A DNA stretch of 64,000 nt from TMP-24 sp041397305 (GTDB lineage Bacteria; Pseudomonadota; Alphaproteobacteria; Rhodobacterales; Rhodobacteraceae). The notes below the pieces were generated by a model. The model saw only the letters and a list, made by a program, of their open reading frames with translations, did no database searches and was not told where the DNA came from. The translations under genes were made by a program, and so were the position numbers. Shown piece after piece: positions 34,040 through 44,962 of this stretch. Positions within the stretch are counted from its first letter, which is position 1, and each line of letters starts with the position of its first letter. The stretch lies in NCBI GenBank assembly GCA_041397305.1, contig JAWKWX010000002.1, positions 62,001 through 126,000 on the forward strand, in the 5' to 3' direction.

Positions 34040-34901
34040 TCATCTGCCTGTGCCGCTCGCGAACCGCCCCGCTGCGCGTCCGGTCGATCGCCCGCGCAGC
34101 CGCGACGGAGCCGCGCCTTCCTCACTCTCCGGCCGCGCACGGTCTTCCGGCGCAAGCGGGCGGCGGCGAGGCGTAACACATCGCATGATCGCCAGGAACC
34201 AAGCCCCGTGCCCGACGTTGGATACCCGTTGATCGAAGACGAAACAGGCACCGTTCACAAGGCTCTCTGCCTCGGGCACCTCTTCCGAGATATTTCAGGA
34301 TACCACCCTTCAGGTGGAAGACATCGGCAACCCCTTCTCCCAGAAGGAAGTTCGTCGATTTCTCGCAGCGGATGCCACCGGTGCAGAACATCGCGACGCT
34401 TGCCCACGCGAACTCCGACGCATGCGTGCGCCACCAGTCAGGAAAATCCCGGAACGTCCGGATACCGGGATCGACCGCGCCCTCCGAACGTGCCGATCGC
34501 CACTTCGTAATCGTTGCGTGAATCACCCACCACATCCGGCGCCGTGATCAGCGTTTCCAGTCTTCCGCCGCGACATAGTTCCCGACCGGGTCCGCGGATC
34601 GACATCCAGCTGGCCATTGTCACGATCTCGCGCTTCAGCCGCACCTTCATCCGGCCGAAGGGGCATCGTGTCGGCGCTGCTTTCGGCCCGTTCGATCCCC
34701 GCGCACCCCGGCAAGGTCCTGACATGGTCAAGAACCCTGTCAATCCCCTCGCGCGGTCCGGCAATGGTGCCGTTGATCCCCTCACGCGCAAGAAGAAGCG
34801 TGCCTGGCCGCCGCCTGCCTCGCAGAAACAGCCAGGAGAGGCGCCCGGCGATGCGGGATCGGCGAGGACGTGAATTGATAGAGCGCGACCACGGTGATCA
34901 T
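34040..34901 (-). pseudogene. trhO: rhodanese-domain tRNA uridine(34) hydroxylase TrhO (YceA family), frameshifted
   Basis: Pieces in three frames rebuild a TrhO protein: start at 34901 (ITVVALYQFTSSPIPH), then FGRMKVRLKREIVTM, RNDYEVAIGTF, PGIRTFRDFPDWWRTH, the rhodanese active loop MFCTGGIRCEKSTNFLL, HLKGGILKYL and FVFDQRVS. The catalytic Cys in CTGGIRCEK is present. TrhO makes 5-hydroxyuridine at tRNA position 34. The order is intact and all breaks are frame changes, pointing to sequence errors. The C-terminal limit is uncertain by a few tens of bases. Confidence 0.8.
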
Positions 34902-34941
34902 GAACCGCTCATAGAAAAGCCGGTGCGCGCTCGCAAGGCAG

Positions 34942-36160
34942 TCATGTCTCACCGGCCGCCAGCGCCAGCCCGCGCACGACGGCAGTGAAAACGTCCGACC
35001 GTTCAGAAGGATGCCGCCGGGAGGAGCGCCCTAACCTGCCGGTCGACGCCGAGCAGGCTCGGCCCGCCCACGAAGATCACCCGCGCGACATCCTTCGGTG
35101 CGCCCCACTGCCCGGTCAAGCGTCTCGCCGATCGCAAGGCCGATCTGCCAGGCGGGCGGCGCCAGCACTTCGGCGAGGTCGGCGGCGGCCAGCGCCGGCT
35201 GCAGCCCTTGCGCGATCATCGAAAGATCCCGACGACACCCCGGCCCGGTGTCATTCGCAGCAAGCTTCGCCGCCTCGACCGCGAAGGCGACGTCATAGCC
35301 AAGCTCGTCCTCGATCGCACCCCGGCGAGCCGCCCCAGTCGGCGTGGTTCGACCGCTTGCCGCGCCCAGAGGCGCACCTCGCGGAGCGTGGCCGAAGACT
35401 GTAGAGAAACGCGATCTTTTCCCAGCTCGCCAGCTCGTGAAACGGGCCACCAGCACGTCATGCAGGCCAGCCCCAGCTCATTGCGCAGCTGGCCGCCCGA
35501 GCCAAGCAGTGGCATGATCCGCGCGAGAGCTGAGCATCCAGGTCGTCAGGCTGCCGCCAAGGCGGATGCCGTGGCTCGCGAGGATGCGGCTCCCCTGGCC
35601 CCCCGGCCTCGAAGAGCGTGGTAGCGTGCCGCCGCCGATATCGACGATCAGGCTAATCCCGCGCCCGCACCGGTCGCCCGCGCAGCGGCTTCCGCTCGGC
35701 CAGAAACCGGACTTCCCGGAACCCTGCCATCGCGTAGGCTTCGGCAAGGTCTTCGGCCAACGCGTGCGTTCCGCCCGGGATCCGCTGTGAAATCGCACAG
35801 GGCGACCACCACCACACTGCCAGCCGGCCTACCCAGCCGCCGCTTCCGCCCGCAGTCGAACCTCGGCGGTCGACGATCTCCAGAAGTGTCAGGCGACGGT
35901 TCAGGAACTGCCGCCGTTCGCGGGCAAGCGGCGCCGAGGATCGACTTCAGCGCGCGCATGAACCGGCCGTCGGCCGTCGGGTATCGCAGCGACAGCCGCG
36001 CTGCCGATCAAGGTCGAACGCGCGGCGTAGTCAAGGAAGATCGCAGTTGGCAGCGTCTCGCGCCCCGGTTCAAGCGGGATCATAACCGCCTGCCCCCTCG
36101 CTGAACGCAGCCGCCGGAGTTGGACGTGCCAAAATCGATGCCGATCGCTGCCGATACCAT
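34942..36160 (-). pseudogene. Hsp70 family protein (YegD-like), frameshifted
   Basis: Starting at ATG 36160 the N-terminal ATPase motif IGIDFGTSNS is followed, after a frame change, by GQAVMIPLEPGRETLPTAIF. Near the C terminus are DELGYDVAFAVEAAKLA, VIFVGGPSLLGVDRQ and RSDVFTAVVRGLALAAG before the TGA at 34942-34944. This is the short YegD-type actin/Hsp70 ATPase lacking the DnaK substrate domain. Rebuilt length (about 406 codons) is normal for the group. Several single-base breaks, probably artefacts. Cellular role of YegD proteins is poorly known. Confidence 0.78.
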
Positions 36161-36279
36161 GGGGTTCCCCGCTCGTCGAAAGGCGCCGCAGGCCAGCAGA
36201 TGCCCGCCCCGTCGCAACCCGGCCCCATTGGCCACGCCTGCCCCGGTCCTTACACATGGGCGTGACCCGGAGGTGACCC

Positions 36280-36882
36280 ATGCGCCCAGACACCCATGCC
36301 TGATCGTCATCGACGTGAATGAATTTCTGCCCGGGCGGGCGCTCGCGGTCACCGACGGCGATACGATCATCGAGGGTGAACGCGCTTATGGATGAGTTCG
36401 CCGTCAGGTCCTGACCCGGGACTGGCACCCGGCCAGTCATTCCTCCTTCGCCGCAACCATCCCGGCGCCGAACCGTTCAGCCTGACCGAAATGCCCTACG
36501 GCCCGCAGGTCCTGTGGCCCGTCCATTGCGTGCAAGGGAGCAGGGGCGCTGCCTTCCACAAAGGCGCTCCGCACCAACCCGGCTGACCTTGTGATCCTGC
36601 AAGGGCTTCCGCGCTTCCATCGACAGCTATTCAGCCTTCTTCGAGAATGACCACAAGACACCGACCGGCCTTGAGGGATACCTCAGGACCCGCGGCGTCA
36701 CCGACCTGACCCTCGTCGGCCTCGCCACCGATTTCTGCGTCGCCTATTCGGCCATCGACGCGGCGGGCCTTGGCTTCAAGGTCACGGTGCTGGACGGCGC
36801 CTACCAGGCCATCGACCTCAACGGCTCGCTCGCGGACGCGCGGACCAAGATGCGCGCGGCCGGCGTGCAACTGGATGGCTGA
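36280..36882 (+). pseudogene. pncA: nicotinamidase, frameshifted
   Basis: The gene starts at ATG 36280 after ggaggtgaccc. Frame pieces give a normal PncA: LIVIDV-x-EFLPG (Asp of the triad), the metal/active segment around TRDWHP, PHGPQ-like region YGPQVLWPVHCVQGSRGAAF, FRASIDSYSAFFENDH, LEGYLRTRGVTDLTLVGLAT and the catalytic Cys in DFCVAYSAIDA. PncA turns nicotinamide into nicotinate for NAD salvage, and pncB follows one base later. Frame changes occur near the start, around 36,300-36,420 and near 36,560-36,600; the last 250 bases are clean. Confidence 0.85.
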
Positions 36883-36883
36883 C

Positions 36884-38169
36884 ATGGTCGATATCGCCAC
36901 CCGCGTTCACAATCACAACTGGAAGATCGACCCCGATCGTCCGATCGCTTCTGGACGACGATTTCTACAAGCTGCTGATGTGTCAGTCGATTTTCCGGAA
37001 CCGCCCGGACACGACCGTCACCTTCAGCCTGATCAACCGTTCCTCAAGGTGCGCCTTGCCGAGCGGCTGATCGACTGAGGGCGAGCTCAGGGAACAGCTC
37101 GACCATGTGCGGTCGCTTTCGCTGTCGCGCGGCGAAAGCACCGCAACGCGCGGCAACACCTTCTGACAGCGCCAGATGTTCCGCTCGGACTTCATGGAAT
37201 GGTTCGAGGGCTGAAGCTGCCCGCCTACCATCTGGAAAAGCGCGACGGCCGGTATGAGCTGACCTTCGAGGGCCATGGCCCGGTCATGATGGGGAAATTC
37301 CCGCGCTCGCCGTGCTGATGGAACTGCGCTCGCGCGCCGTCCTGCAGGAAATGGGCAAGTTCGAACTGCAGGTTCTCTGTGCCCGCGCCATGGCGCGGCT
37401 GTGAAAAAGATCGAACGGCTGAAAAAGATCGACGGGCTCAAGATCGCCGATTTCGGCACCGTCGGCAGCATTCAGCTTCCTGTGGCAGGGACTGGGTGCG
37501 TGCAAGCGATGATCGAGAGCTGGCCCCGCCTTCATCGGCACCTCGAACTGCCGCATCGCCATGCGCCGCGACATCCAGGCAATCGGTACGAATGCCCATG
37601 AACTGCCGATGGTCTATTCCGCACTGGCCGACAGCGACGATGAACTCAGGAGGCGCCTTACCGGGTCCTGTGGCCGACTGGCACGAGGAGCATGACGGCA
37701 ACCTGCATCATCCTGCCCGACACATTCGGCCTGGCCGGGTTTCTCAAGCGCGCGCCCGACTGGCTGGCGAAATGGACCGGGATCCGCATCGGTCCAGCGA
37801 CCCGGCAGCAGGCGCCGAGATCGCCATCGCCTGGTGGAAGGAGCGCGGCGAGGATCCGCGGGACAAGCTCGTGATCTTCTCCGACGGTCTCGATGTGGAA
37901 ATGATCGAGGAACTGCATGCCCGCTTCGAAGGGCCGCGTCAAGGTCGGCTTCGGCTGGGGCACGCTTCTGACCAACATTTCCGCGGGCTGGTGCGCGCTG
38001 ACAGTCGCGCCCTTCAGCCTCGTCTGCAAGGCGGTCGCCGCGAACGGTCGGCCCACAGTCAAAGCTGTCCGACAATCCCAACAAGGCAATGGGCCCGAAG
38101 GACGAGGTCGCGCGTTACATGCGGGTCTTCGAGGTCGGGGCGCAGCAGGCCAGCGAAGTCGTCGTCTGA
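36884..38169 (+). pseudogene. pncB: nicotinate phosphoribosyltransferase, frameshifted
   Basis: Rebuilt from three frames: VDIATRVHNHNWKIDP, LLDDDFYKLLMCQSIFRNRP, AYHLEKRDG, ALAVLMELRSRAVLQEMGKF, CRIAMRRDIQAIGTNAHELP (active-site His), DWLAKWTGIRI, DKLVIFSDGLDVEMIEEL and VGFGWGTLLTN. Specific breaks can be placed: an extra base at about 36,935, a missing base at about 37,048 and an extra base at about 37,077. The enzyme converts nicotinate and PRPP to NaMN. Adjacent to pncA, forming an NAD-salvage pair. Confidence 0.85.
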
Positions 38170-38238
38170 TCGGCCACGTCCGTTAAGCCGCCTGCTAGGA
38201 CGGTTTCAAAGGATCAGGTGGTATCGTCAGCGGCCTGA

Positions 38239-39065
38239 ATGCCGCGCCGTCATCATCAAACGCAAGAAGATCAGCGGCGGAGAGCTTGGCACCATGGCGG
38301 CGCCTGAAGGTCGCCTACGCGGGCTCCCGTGACCGCGATGATGGCCTTCTTCATGTTGATGTGGCTGTCGAACGCGACGACAGAGAAGCAAAGGCAAAGG
38401 CATCGCGGACTATTTCAGCCCGATGGTTCCCCTGTCCCGCATCTCCGGCGGCGGCGATGGCTCCTTCGGCGGCGAGCGTCTTTCCGAAGATCAGATCGCT
38501 CAGAACGAACACCGGCGCCTCGAGCTCGAAACTCCACGACCGAGGATCAGGCGCTCGGCCAGACCGGCACGGAGACGCTCGACGATCCGCCCGACAGGCA
38601 AGTTCGACGAAGAGGCACGCAAGATCGAAGAGGCACTGATGGGGATCGGCAGAGCATGGTCAGCGACGAAGTCATGCGCCACATCACCACCCGCGTCACC
38701 GACGAAGGTCTGATCATCGAATTCTTCGATGCAGAACGATCCGCTGTTCGAGGAAGAACCGCCATCCCCCGCCCTGTCGTGACCGAGCTTGCAGGCGCCC
38801 TGACCGCGTCTTCGGCCTGGTGGCCAACCAGATCGCGATCAACGGCCATATCCGCGCCCAGCCCGCGGTCCTGAAGAACAACCCCGCATGGGATCTATCG
38901 GCGGAACGGGCCATGCAGATGCGCAAGCTGATCGAGGCTGCGGGTTTCGCGCCGTCCCGCGTCCAGCGCGTGACCGGTTTCGCTGACCGCAAGCCCGCGC
39001 TGAAGAACCCGCTCGCGATCCGCAACAGCCGGCTGGAGATCATCCTTCTGCGCAAGGGCAAGTAA
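38239..39065 (+). pseudogene. motB: flagellar motor protein MotB, frameshifted
   Basis: Pieces rebuild MotB: VIIKRKKISGG at the N terminus, the membrane segment with TAMMAFFMLMWL (the proton-binding Asp/Thr region lies just before, in a damaged stretch), YFSP-MVPLSRISGGGDGSFG, and the OmpA-like peptidoglycan-binding domain ending NQIAINGHIRAQP and RVTGFADRKPALKNPLAIRN. The last 240 bases are in one frame. It is the stator protein anchored to peptidoglycan. It heads the flagellar gene run motB-flgE-flgK-flgL-flgI. Confidence 0.82.
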
Positions 39066-39101
39066 GTGATCGCACCACGGCAAAGCGCTGAGACTATCCG
39101 T

Positions 39102-39116
39102 TAGGGCGATGTTAAG
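39102..39116 (+). promoter_or_regulatory. CtrA-box-like site upstream of flgE
   Basis: TTAG-GGCGATG-TTAA fits the alphaproteobacterial CtrA recognition pattern TTAA-N7-TTAA with one mismatch. It lies 58 bases before the flgE ATG, in a gap after motB. CtrA controls flagellar genes in Rhodobacterales. The site is inside the error-prone stretch, so base accuracy is not certain. Confidence 0.4.
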
Positions 39117-39173
39117 CCGCCGTGCTGCACTCATGCCGATCGACGGACTGAGCAGCAGAAAGGCGGCACTTCC

Positions 39174-40471
39174 ATGTCCATCTCTTCCTCCCTCAACGCA
39201 GGGGTGGCCGGGCTCAGCGCAAACGCGACCCGGAAGCTTACGACCATTTCCGACAATATCGCCAACCCGGTGCCTTTAGCGGCTACAAGCGCGTCGCGGC
39301 CGATTTCGAGAATTTCGTGATCAACCAGCCGCGGCTCGGCAGGCGTCCGGGTTCAGGCTGGCGGCGTCCGGAGCCTGACCTCGCGCCTTATTGACGAACA
39401 TGGGCCGCTGGTCGGTACCGGCAACGCGCTCGACCTCGCGGTCGCCGGGCGCGGCATGCTGCCGTAGACGCCCGAAGCCGTATCCTCCTGAACGCGACCA
39501 CCGGCGAACGGCTAAGGCTGCTGATGATGACGACGACCGGCGCCTTCCGGCCGGATGCCGATGGTGTTCTGACCACCGAATCCGGTCTCGTCCTGCTCGG
39601 CTGGCCCGCCAACGCCGACGGTTCGATCCCGATCCTGCCGCGCGACACCATCGCCGGTCTTCAGCCCGTGGTGATCACGCCAGTCCGGACCGCGGGCGAT
39701 CCGACGACGTGATGAACCTCGGCGTCGAATCCCGGTCGCCGGGTCGAGCGGAGAGTGGCACCGCGTGGCGCGCCGCCGTCGATCAGGCTTCGGCACCTTC
39801 GGCACGTCCGAGATCGATTTCACGCCGTCCATCCGCGACTGGTCTCGAACACTGACGACAGAGAACGTAGATCCGGCGCAAGGTGGGGCTTTGATCGGCG
39901 AGTATACGCTGGTTTTCGACAACACCTGTTAATGGCGGCACGCTCGCCTCGGTGACCGTCGTGTCGGGCGGCGCCTATAATGCGACGACGGCAATCTCGA
40001 CCTGACCGTCGCAGGCGGCCCGATCACGATGCATATCGGCAGTCGGGCATCCAACGCCTGACACAGCTTTCCGACAGTTTCGCGCCGGGACATCGACCAA
40101 GGACGGCTCACTGGTGGGCAATCTGACCGCCGTCGAGGTCGATGACAACGGCTATATCACCGCGACATACGACACGGGTTTCACCTGCCGCATCTACCAG
40201 ATCCCCGTGGTGGACGTGCCGAACCCCAACGGGCTGATCTCGCTCAACAACCAGACATTCCAGGTCTCGCCCGATTCCGGTTCCTTCTTCCTTGAATGCG
40301 GGCATGGGCCGGACCGGCCCGATCCAGGGCTATGGGCGAGAAGGGTCCGCGACTGATGTGGCAGCGGAACTGACCGCACTCATTCAGACCCAGCGCGCCT
40401 ATTCCTCGAATGCCAAGGTGATCCAGACCGTGGACGAGATGTCGCAGGAAACGACCAACATCAAACGCTGA
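39174..40471 (+). pseudogene. flgE: flagellar hook protein FlgE, frameshifted
   Basis: Starts SISSSLNAGVAGLSANAT with the SDNIAN motif of rod/hook proteins, then GYKRVAADFENFVINQP, LTSRLIDEHGPLVGTGN, GAFRPDADGVLTTESGLVLL and GNLTAVEVDDNGYITATY. The C-terminal D0 helix VAAELTALIQTQRAYSSNAK and VIQTVDEMSQETTNIKR closes the protein. Order and ends are normal; only the frame changes, at many points. Exported by the flagellar type III system to build the hook. Confidence 0.87.
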
Positions 40472-40511
40472 CCCTCATATCGAGCGGGCTGACCCCGCGG
40501 AAAGGCTTAAA

Positions 40512-41966
40512 ATGGGCCTCCGACGACCACGCTTGCCAACGCCCTCACCGGCCTCGCTAACGCCTCGCGCGGCGCTGATGTCGTGTCGCAGAACATCTCG
40601 AACGCGCGAACCCCTGGCTATGCGCGGCGCGAGCCTGAACCTCTCGGCCCTCTCGCTGGCGGTCAGGCGGGCGTCTGGGTCGATGGCGTCACCCGCGCGC
40701 TCAACCAGTCGCTCTGACCGACCGGCGCCTCGCCGACGCCGATGTGGCGGCTGCGGGCACGCACCGCCTTCCTGACCGCCGCCGAACAGGCGCTTGGGCA
40801 ACCAGGCGATGCCGGATCGCTCGGCGGGCTTTATGCCGACTTCGATGCGGCCATCGTTCAGGCGGCGAGCCGCCCGGATTCGTACGGGCGCGGCTGCAGG
40901 CGGTCGCCGGTGCCGCAAACGATCTGGCCGCGAAATTCAACGGTCTCACCGATATATTGCAACAGGCGCGGATGGATGCCGACGACGCGATCGCGACCGA
41001 GGTGACGCTGAACAAGCTGCTGGATCCAGACCGACGCGCTGACGCCGACATCCTTTCTCCGCGCGCGCCTCCGGGCGCGATGCGACGGCGCTGATGGACC
41101 AGCGTCAGGGCCTTGTTGACCGGATTTCCTGATCGTGCCAGTGCGGTCGCGCGTGATCACGACCAGATCGCGCTCTACACCACAGGCGGCGCCATCCTGC
41201 TGGAGGGCAATCCGGCCACCGTGGGCTTTCTCGCCGGTGGGCGTCATCACCGCCGACATGACACTCGCCTCGGGCGCGCTTTCGGGCCTGACGATCACCG
41301 GCCAGCCGGTGCCATCGGGTCCGGCCGGTGTCCTCGGCGGCGGATCGCTCGGCGCCGAATTCTCTTGTCCGCGACGAGCTTGCGCCCGAAATCCAGATGC
41401 AGATCGACGCGCTCGCCCGCGACCTGATGGAACGGTTCGAGGCGCTGGGTGTCGATCCGACCCCGGCACCGGGCCAGCCCGCGCTTTCTTCACCGATGCG
41501 GGCCAGCCCTTCGATCCCCTGATCGAGAAGGCCTCGCCGGGCGCATCCGCCTCAATGCGCTCGTCGATCCGGTCCGGGGCGGCTCAAGTTGGCACCTGCG
41601 CGATTACCAGCGCCACCGCGCCCCGGCCAGGTGGGCGATGCCACGCTGCTCAACAGCCTGCGCGACGCGCTGGCGGCCCGGCGCAAGCGTCCCGCCTCGG
41701 GCCCCTTCATCGGCGCTGGTCGCTCGGCCAGTGGCCTCGCGGCCGACGTCCCGTCGCAGGTCGCGGCCAACCGCCAGACGGCGGAATCACGCGAAGCCTA
41801 CACGACCGCGCGCGCCAGACGAGCCTCACCGACCTGCAATTGAGGGACGGGGTCGATACCGATGCCGAACTGCAGAACCTTCTTCTGATCGAGCAGGCCT
41901 TTTTCCGCCAATGCCCGCGTGATCCAGACCGTCGACGACCTCATCAACAAACTGATCGGACTTTGA
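40512..41966 (+). pseudogene. flgK: flagellar hook-associated protein 1 FlgK, frameshifted
   Basis: N-terminal pieces: TTTLANALTGLANASRGADV, VSQNISNA-TPGYARRE-LNLSAL. Middle: FLTAAEQALGQPGDAGSLGG and LMERFEALGVDPTPAPGQPA. C-terminal helix: LQLRDGVDTDAELQNLLLIE followed by ARVIQTVDDLINKLIGL before TGA 41964-41966. It caps the hook and joins it to the filament. Rebuilt length is about 480 residues, normal for Rhodobacterales. Frame changes occur every one or two hundred bases. Confidence 0.85.
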
Positions 41967-41969
41967 GCC

Positions 41970-42975
41970 ATGACCAGCATCAGCCAGGGCGACATGGCGC
42001 AGACCTCCTGCTCCGCCGCTGTGAATGCCGATCTGGAAAACAACCCTGAACCGCCTCACCTTCGAGATGAGTTCGGGCAGGCAGCAGGATCTTTGCCGAA
42101 AGCCGTGCGCGGCGACTTCAAGGTGCCGCCGCCCGGAACACAGCCTCTCGGTCCTCGCCTCCTTCCGCACGGCGGCGAGCGAGGCGGGAACGCTGATCAG
42201 GCCTCAGACGGCGTTCGAGACGGTGCAGACGATCATCAGCGATCTCGCGCCCTTCGCTCAACGATGCCGCACAACCGGCGGGGTTGACGCAAATTTCGAC
42301 CGCCGCCTATGACGCGCCAGAACTCTTCTCTGCCGGTCCGGCCTCAATGTCCGGGCCGAGTGACCGCTGTCTCCTGTCCGGCACCGCGAGTCAGATCAGA
42401 AGCCGATCCCGGCGCGGAGATGCTCGACGGGCTGGCTGCTGCTATCACCGGCCAGGTGATGGCGACCGGCGTGATCGGGGCGGTCACGCCCGCCTCATCG
42501 GCGCCCCCGGGCGGCGGCGGCTGCGTCGATACGATCTACGGCGGTCCGCACAGCCCAGCCCTTGCGGATCGGCGAGGGGAGGGAGGCGAACTCACGCCTT
42601 CCACCGCCACCGACGACAGGCTGCGCGGCACGCTGAAGGGCTCGCCACGCCGCCCTTGTCGCCGAGGGCGCGCTGCCGGGCGATCTGGTCGGTCAGTCGG
42701 TCCTGATGAAGACCGCCGGGCAAAGGCCAGGCACGGCATGATCTTGCCGTTACGCTCCGCGCGGGTCCCGGCCTGGTCGAAGCGCAGATCGCCACCGCCC
42801 GACCAGGACCATAACGAGGCCGCGGCACTCGAACTTGCCCGCAACTGGATCGTCGCTGCTGACCTACGGAGACGGCAAACGAGCCTGCAGGAGGTGCAGA
42901 CCTAGCCGGAGACGCTTTACGCCATCACTGTAAAAGCGGCTCTCGCGCCTGTCGCTCGCGGATTACCTCAGATGA
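41970..42975 (+). pseudogene. flgL: flagellar hook-associated protein 3 FlgL, frameshifted
   Basis: Begins MTSISQGDMAQT three bases after flgK. Pieces include TLNRLTFEMSSGRQQDL, LSVLASFRTAASEAGTLI, QTAFETVQTIISDLAP, EMLDGLAAAITGQV and the D0 end NEAAALELARN-IVAADP-YE-TSLQEVQT. TGA at 42973-42975 overlaps the flgI start. FlgL is the second hook-filament junction protein. Breaks are spread over the gene. Confidence 0.82.
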
Positions 42976-44041
42976 GATATGTCGGAACGCTTACCTGCGC
43001 GCTTTGGGCGGCAGCGCCGCCGCCGGACCGATCCTGCATCAAGGACCTATCGAATCGACGGGTGCGTGGCAACGATCTGGGAAGGGCCTTGGGTCGTCGC
43101 TGAACGGCACCGGCGACGGCATCAGGACGCGCCCTTCACCGAGGAAACTGCGAACCTTCTGGAACGTCTGGGCGTGAACGTCACGGGCGAAACCTCTCCG
43201 GCCGAAGAAGGCGGCGGTTTTCGTCACCGCGACTCTGCCGCCGCCCGCTCAGGCAGCCAGATCGACGACCGTGTCTGCATCGGCGACGCGAAGAGCTTCT
43301 GGGCGTAATGCTGATGACGCCGCTCAACGCAGCCGACGGCGATCTATGCGGTCGCACAGGGCACGATCATCGTGCGGTGTCGGCACAGGGCGACGCAGCG
43401 AGCGTGAGCACAGGGCGTGCCCACCGCGGGCACGATCCCGTCGGGCGCCCGGTGGAGCGCGAGATCGCCTTCGATCTGCGCAGCCTCGATACGGTCAGGC
43501 TGGCGCTGCGCACCCCCGACTCCTCGCCCACAGCCGCGCGGATCGAGGAGGCGATCAACAAGGTAGCCTGCAAGCCGGTGGCGGTGATGACCGACCCTGG
43601 AACCGTCGCGCTTTCCATCACGGCAACGGGTATCTGTTCGCCCGCACATGTGCTGGGAAAGATCGAGAATATCGTGGTCGAGCCCGAACAGCGCGCGCCT
43701 GGGTGGTGATCGACCAGCGATCCGGCATGATCGTGATGGGCCAGGAGGTACGGATCAGCCGCGTGGCGGTCAGCCAGGGCAACCTGACACTGCGGGTCGA
43801 AGAGGAACCGAACGCCGTCCAGCTCAATCCGTTTGCCGAAGGCGAAACCGTGGTCGTGCCGCGCACCTCGGCCTCGATCACCGAAGAACCGGGGATCGAT
43901 GGCTGAGATCAGGGACGGTGCCTCCTTGTCGGAAGTCGTGGCCGGGCTGAACGCGCTCGGCGTCTCGCCGCGCGACATGATCGACATATTGAAAAGCATC
44001 ACGCCGCAGGCGCGCTGCATGCCGAATTCGTGGTGCAGTAA
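42972..44041 (+). pseudogene. flgI: flagellar P-ring protein FlgI, frameshifted
   Basis: Starts with a signal sequence (MRYVGTLTCALxALGGSAAA) followed by pieces IKDLS, RGNDL, APFTEETA-NLLERLGVNV, PPPARSGSQID-like text, LMTPLNAADG, VEREIAFDLRSLDTVRLALR, MTDPGTVALSITATG, VLGKIENIVVEPEQRA, VVIDQRSGMIVMGQEVRISR, AEGETVVVPRTSASITEEPG and the terminal LSEVVAGLNALGVSPRDMID. It forms the periplasmic P ring. Starts inside the flgL stop. Last 300 bases are nearly clean. Confidence 0.86.
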
Positions 44042-44089
44042 ATCCCGTGGCAGGTTCGGGCAGCGGGATGCGCCCCGACCCTAAGGGCG

Positions 44090-44918
44090 TCACTGACCTA
44101 TGACTGATCGCAGCAACTTGCGAACGGTCACTCCCGGCTTGCGCGCCCTGAGATGCGAGGGGCAATGTTCGCCGCTGTCCAGAACCGGGATCATCCGCGA
44201 CCAGATGCCGATATTCTCCGTCGACGAACGCCTGACCGGACGATCCGGGCGGCCTGTGCGCCCACCTCTCCCTTGCAGAGACGCCAGCTCGGTCCGCGCT
44301 ACCTGCCGATACCAGTCGTTGCGACTTTTCACCGATATGCCGGTGAAGCCCGCGTCCGCCATCGCGTCGCGATAGCGGGGTGGGCGAGGCCATGCCGAAA
44401 CCGGCCGCTCGGCGGCGATATAGGCGGCCATTTCCGGTGACGCCGGCCCCTCCCGGCCGATCAGCCAGTCGGAGGCCATGAACAGGCCGCCGGGTTTCAG
44501 CACGCGGAAGACCTCGCGCATCAGGGCATGTTTGTCGGGAATATGAACGGGATGGAATCCTTGAAAAGACCAGGTCGAACGTGCCGGGCGGGAAGGGCAA
44601 GGGGCCGGGCACGACCTTCACGCAGCCGATCCGATCCTCAAGCCCCGCCGCCACGACCAGAGACCGCGCGCGGGCCAGAACGCTGTCCTCGACATCGATG
44701 CCGGTGACAGGGCCTGCGCCGTGCGTACGCACGAGCGCGAGATCGATCCCCCTGCCCCGCAACCGATATCGAGAACCGAGAGCCCCGATATCGGCACCCT
44801 CTCCAGAACCCGCGCCACCTCATCCGCCTGCCCGGCGACAGGAACCCTTCGCTCCCAGACCCGCCCCGAGCATGCCGATCATGCGCGCGTGGTAAAGTTC
44901 GCCGCCTTCCGCTTCCAT
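44090..44918 (-). pseudogene. class I SAM-dependent methyltransferase, frameshifted
   Basis: Reads from ATG 44918: MEAEGGELYHARMIGMLGAG, VLERVPISGLSVLDIGCGAG (SAM motif I), GAGPVTGIDVEDSVLARARS, GLEDRIGCVKVVPGPLPFPP (motif II/III region), REVFRVLKPGGLFMASDWLI, YRDAMADAGFTGISV and NIGIWSRMIPVLDSGEHCPS. The layout resembles small-molecule N- or O-methyltransferases of the phosphoethanolamine/sarcosine methyltransferase type. It is the last gene of the minus-strand catabolic run, just after the DMSP-lyase-like cupin. Substrate unknown. Confidence 0.75.
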
Positions 44919-44962
44919 CGCTTCCTCCGCCTGCCCCACGCGCCGATGCCGATCCCCTTCGA

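Noticed and set aside
34040..44090. Mobile element or prophage responsible for the broken genes
   Set aside because: No transposase, integrase, terminal repeats or phage structural genes were found; the genes are ordinary chromosomal ones in a usual order.
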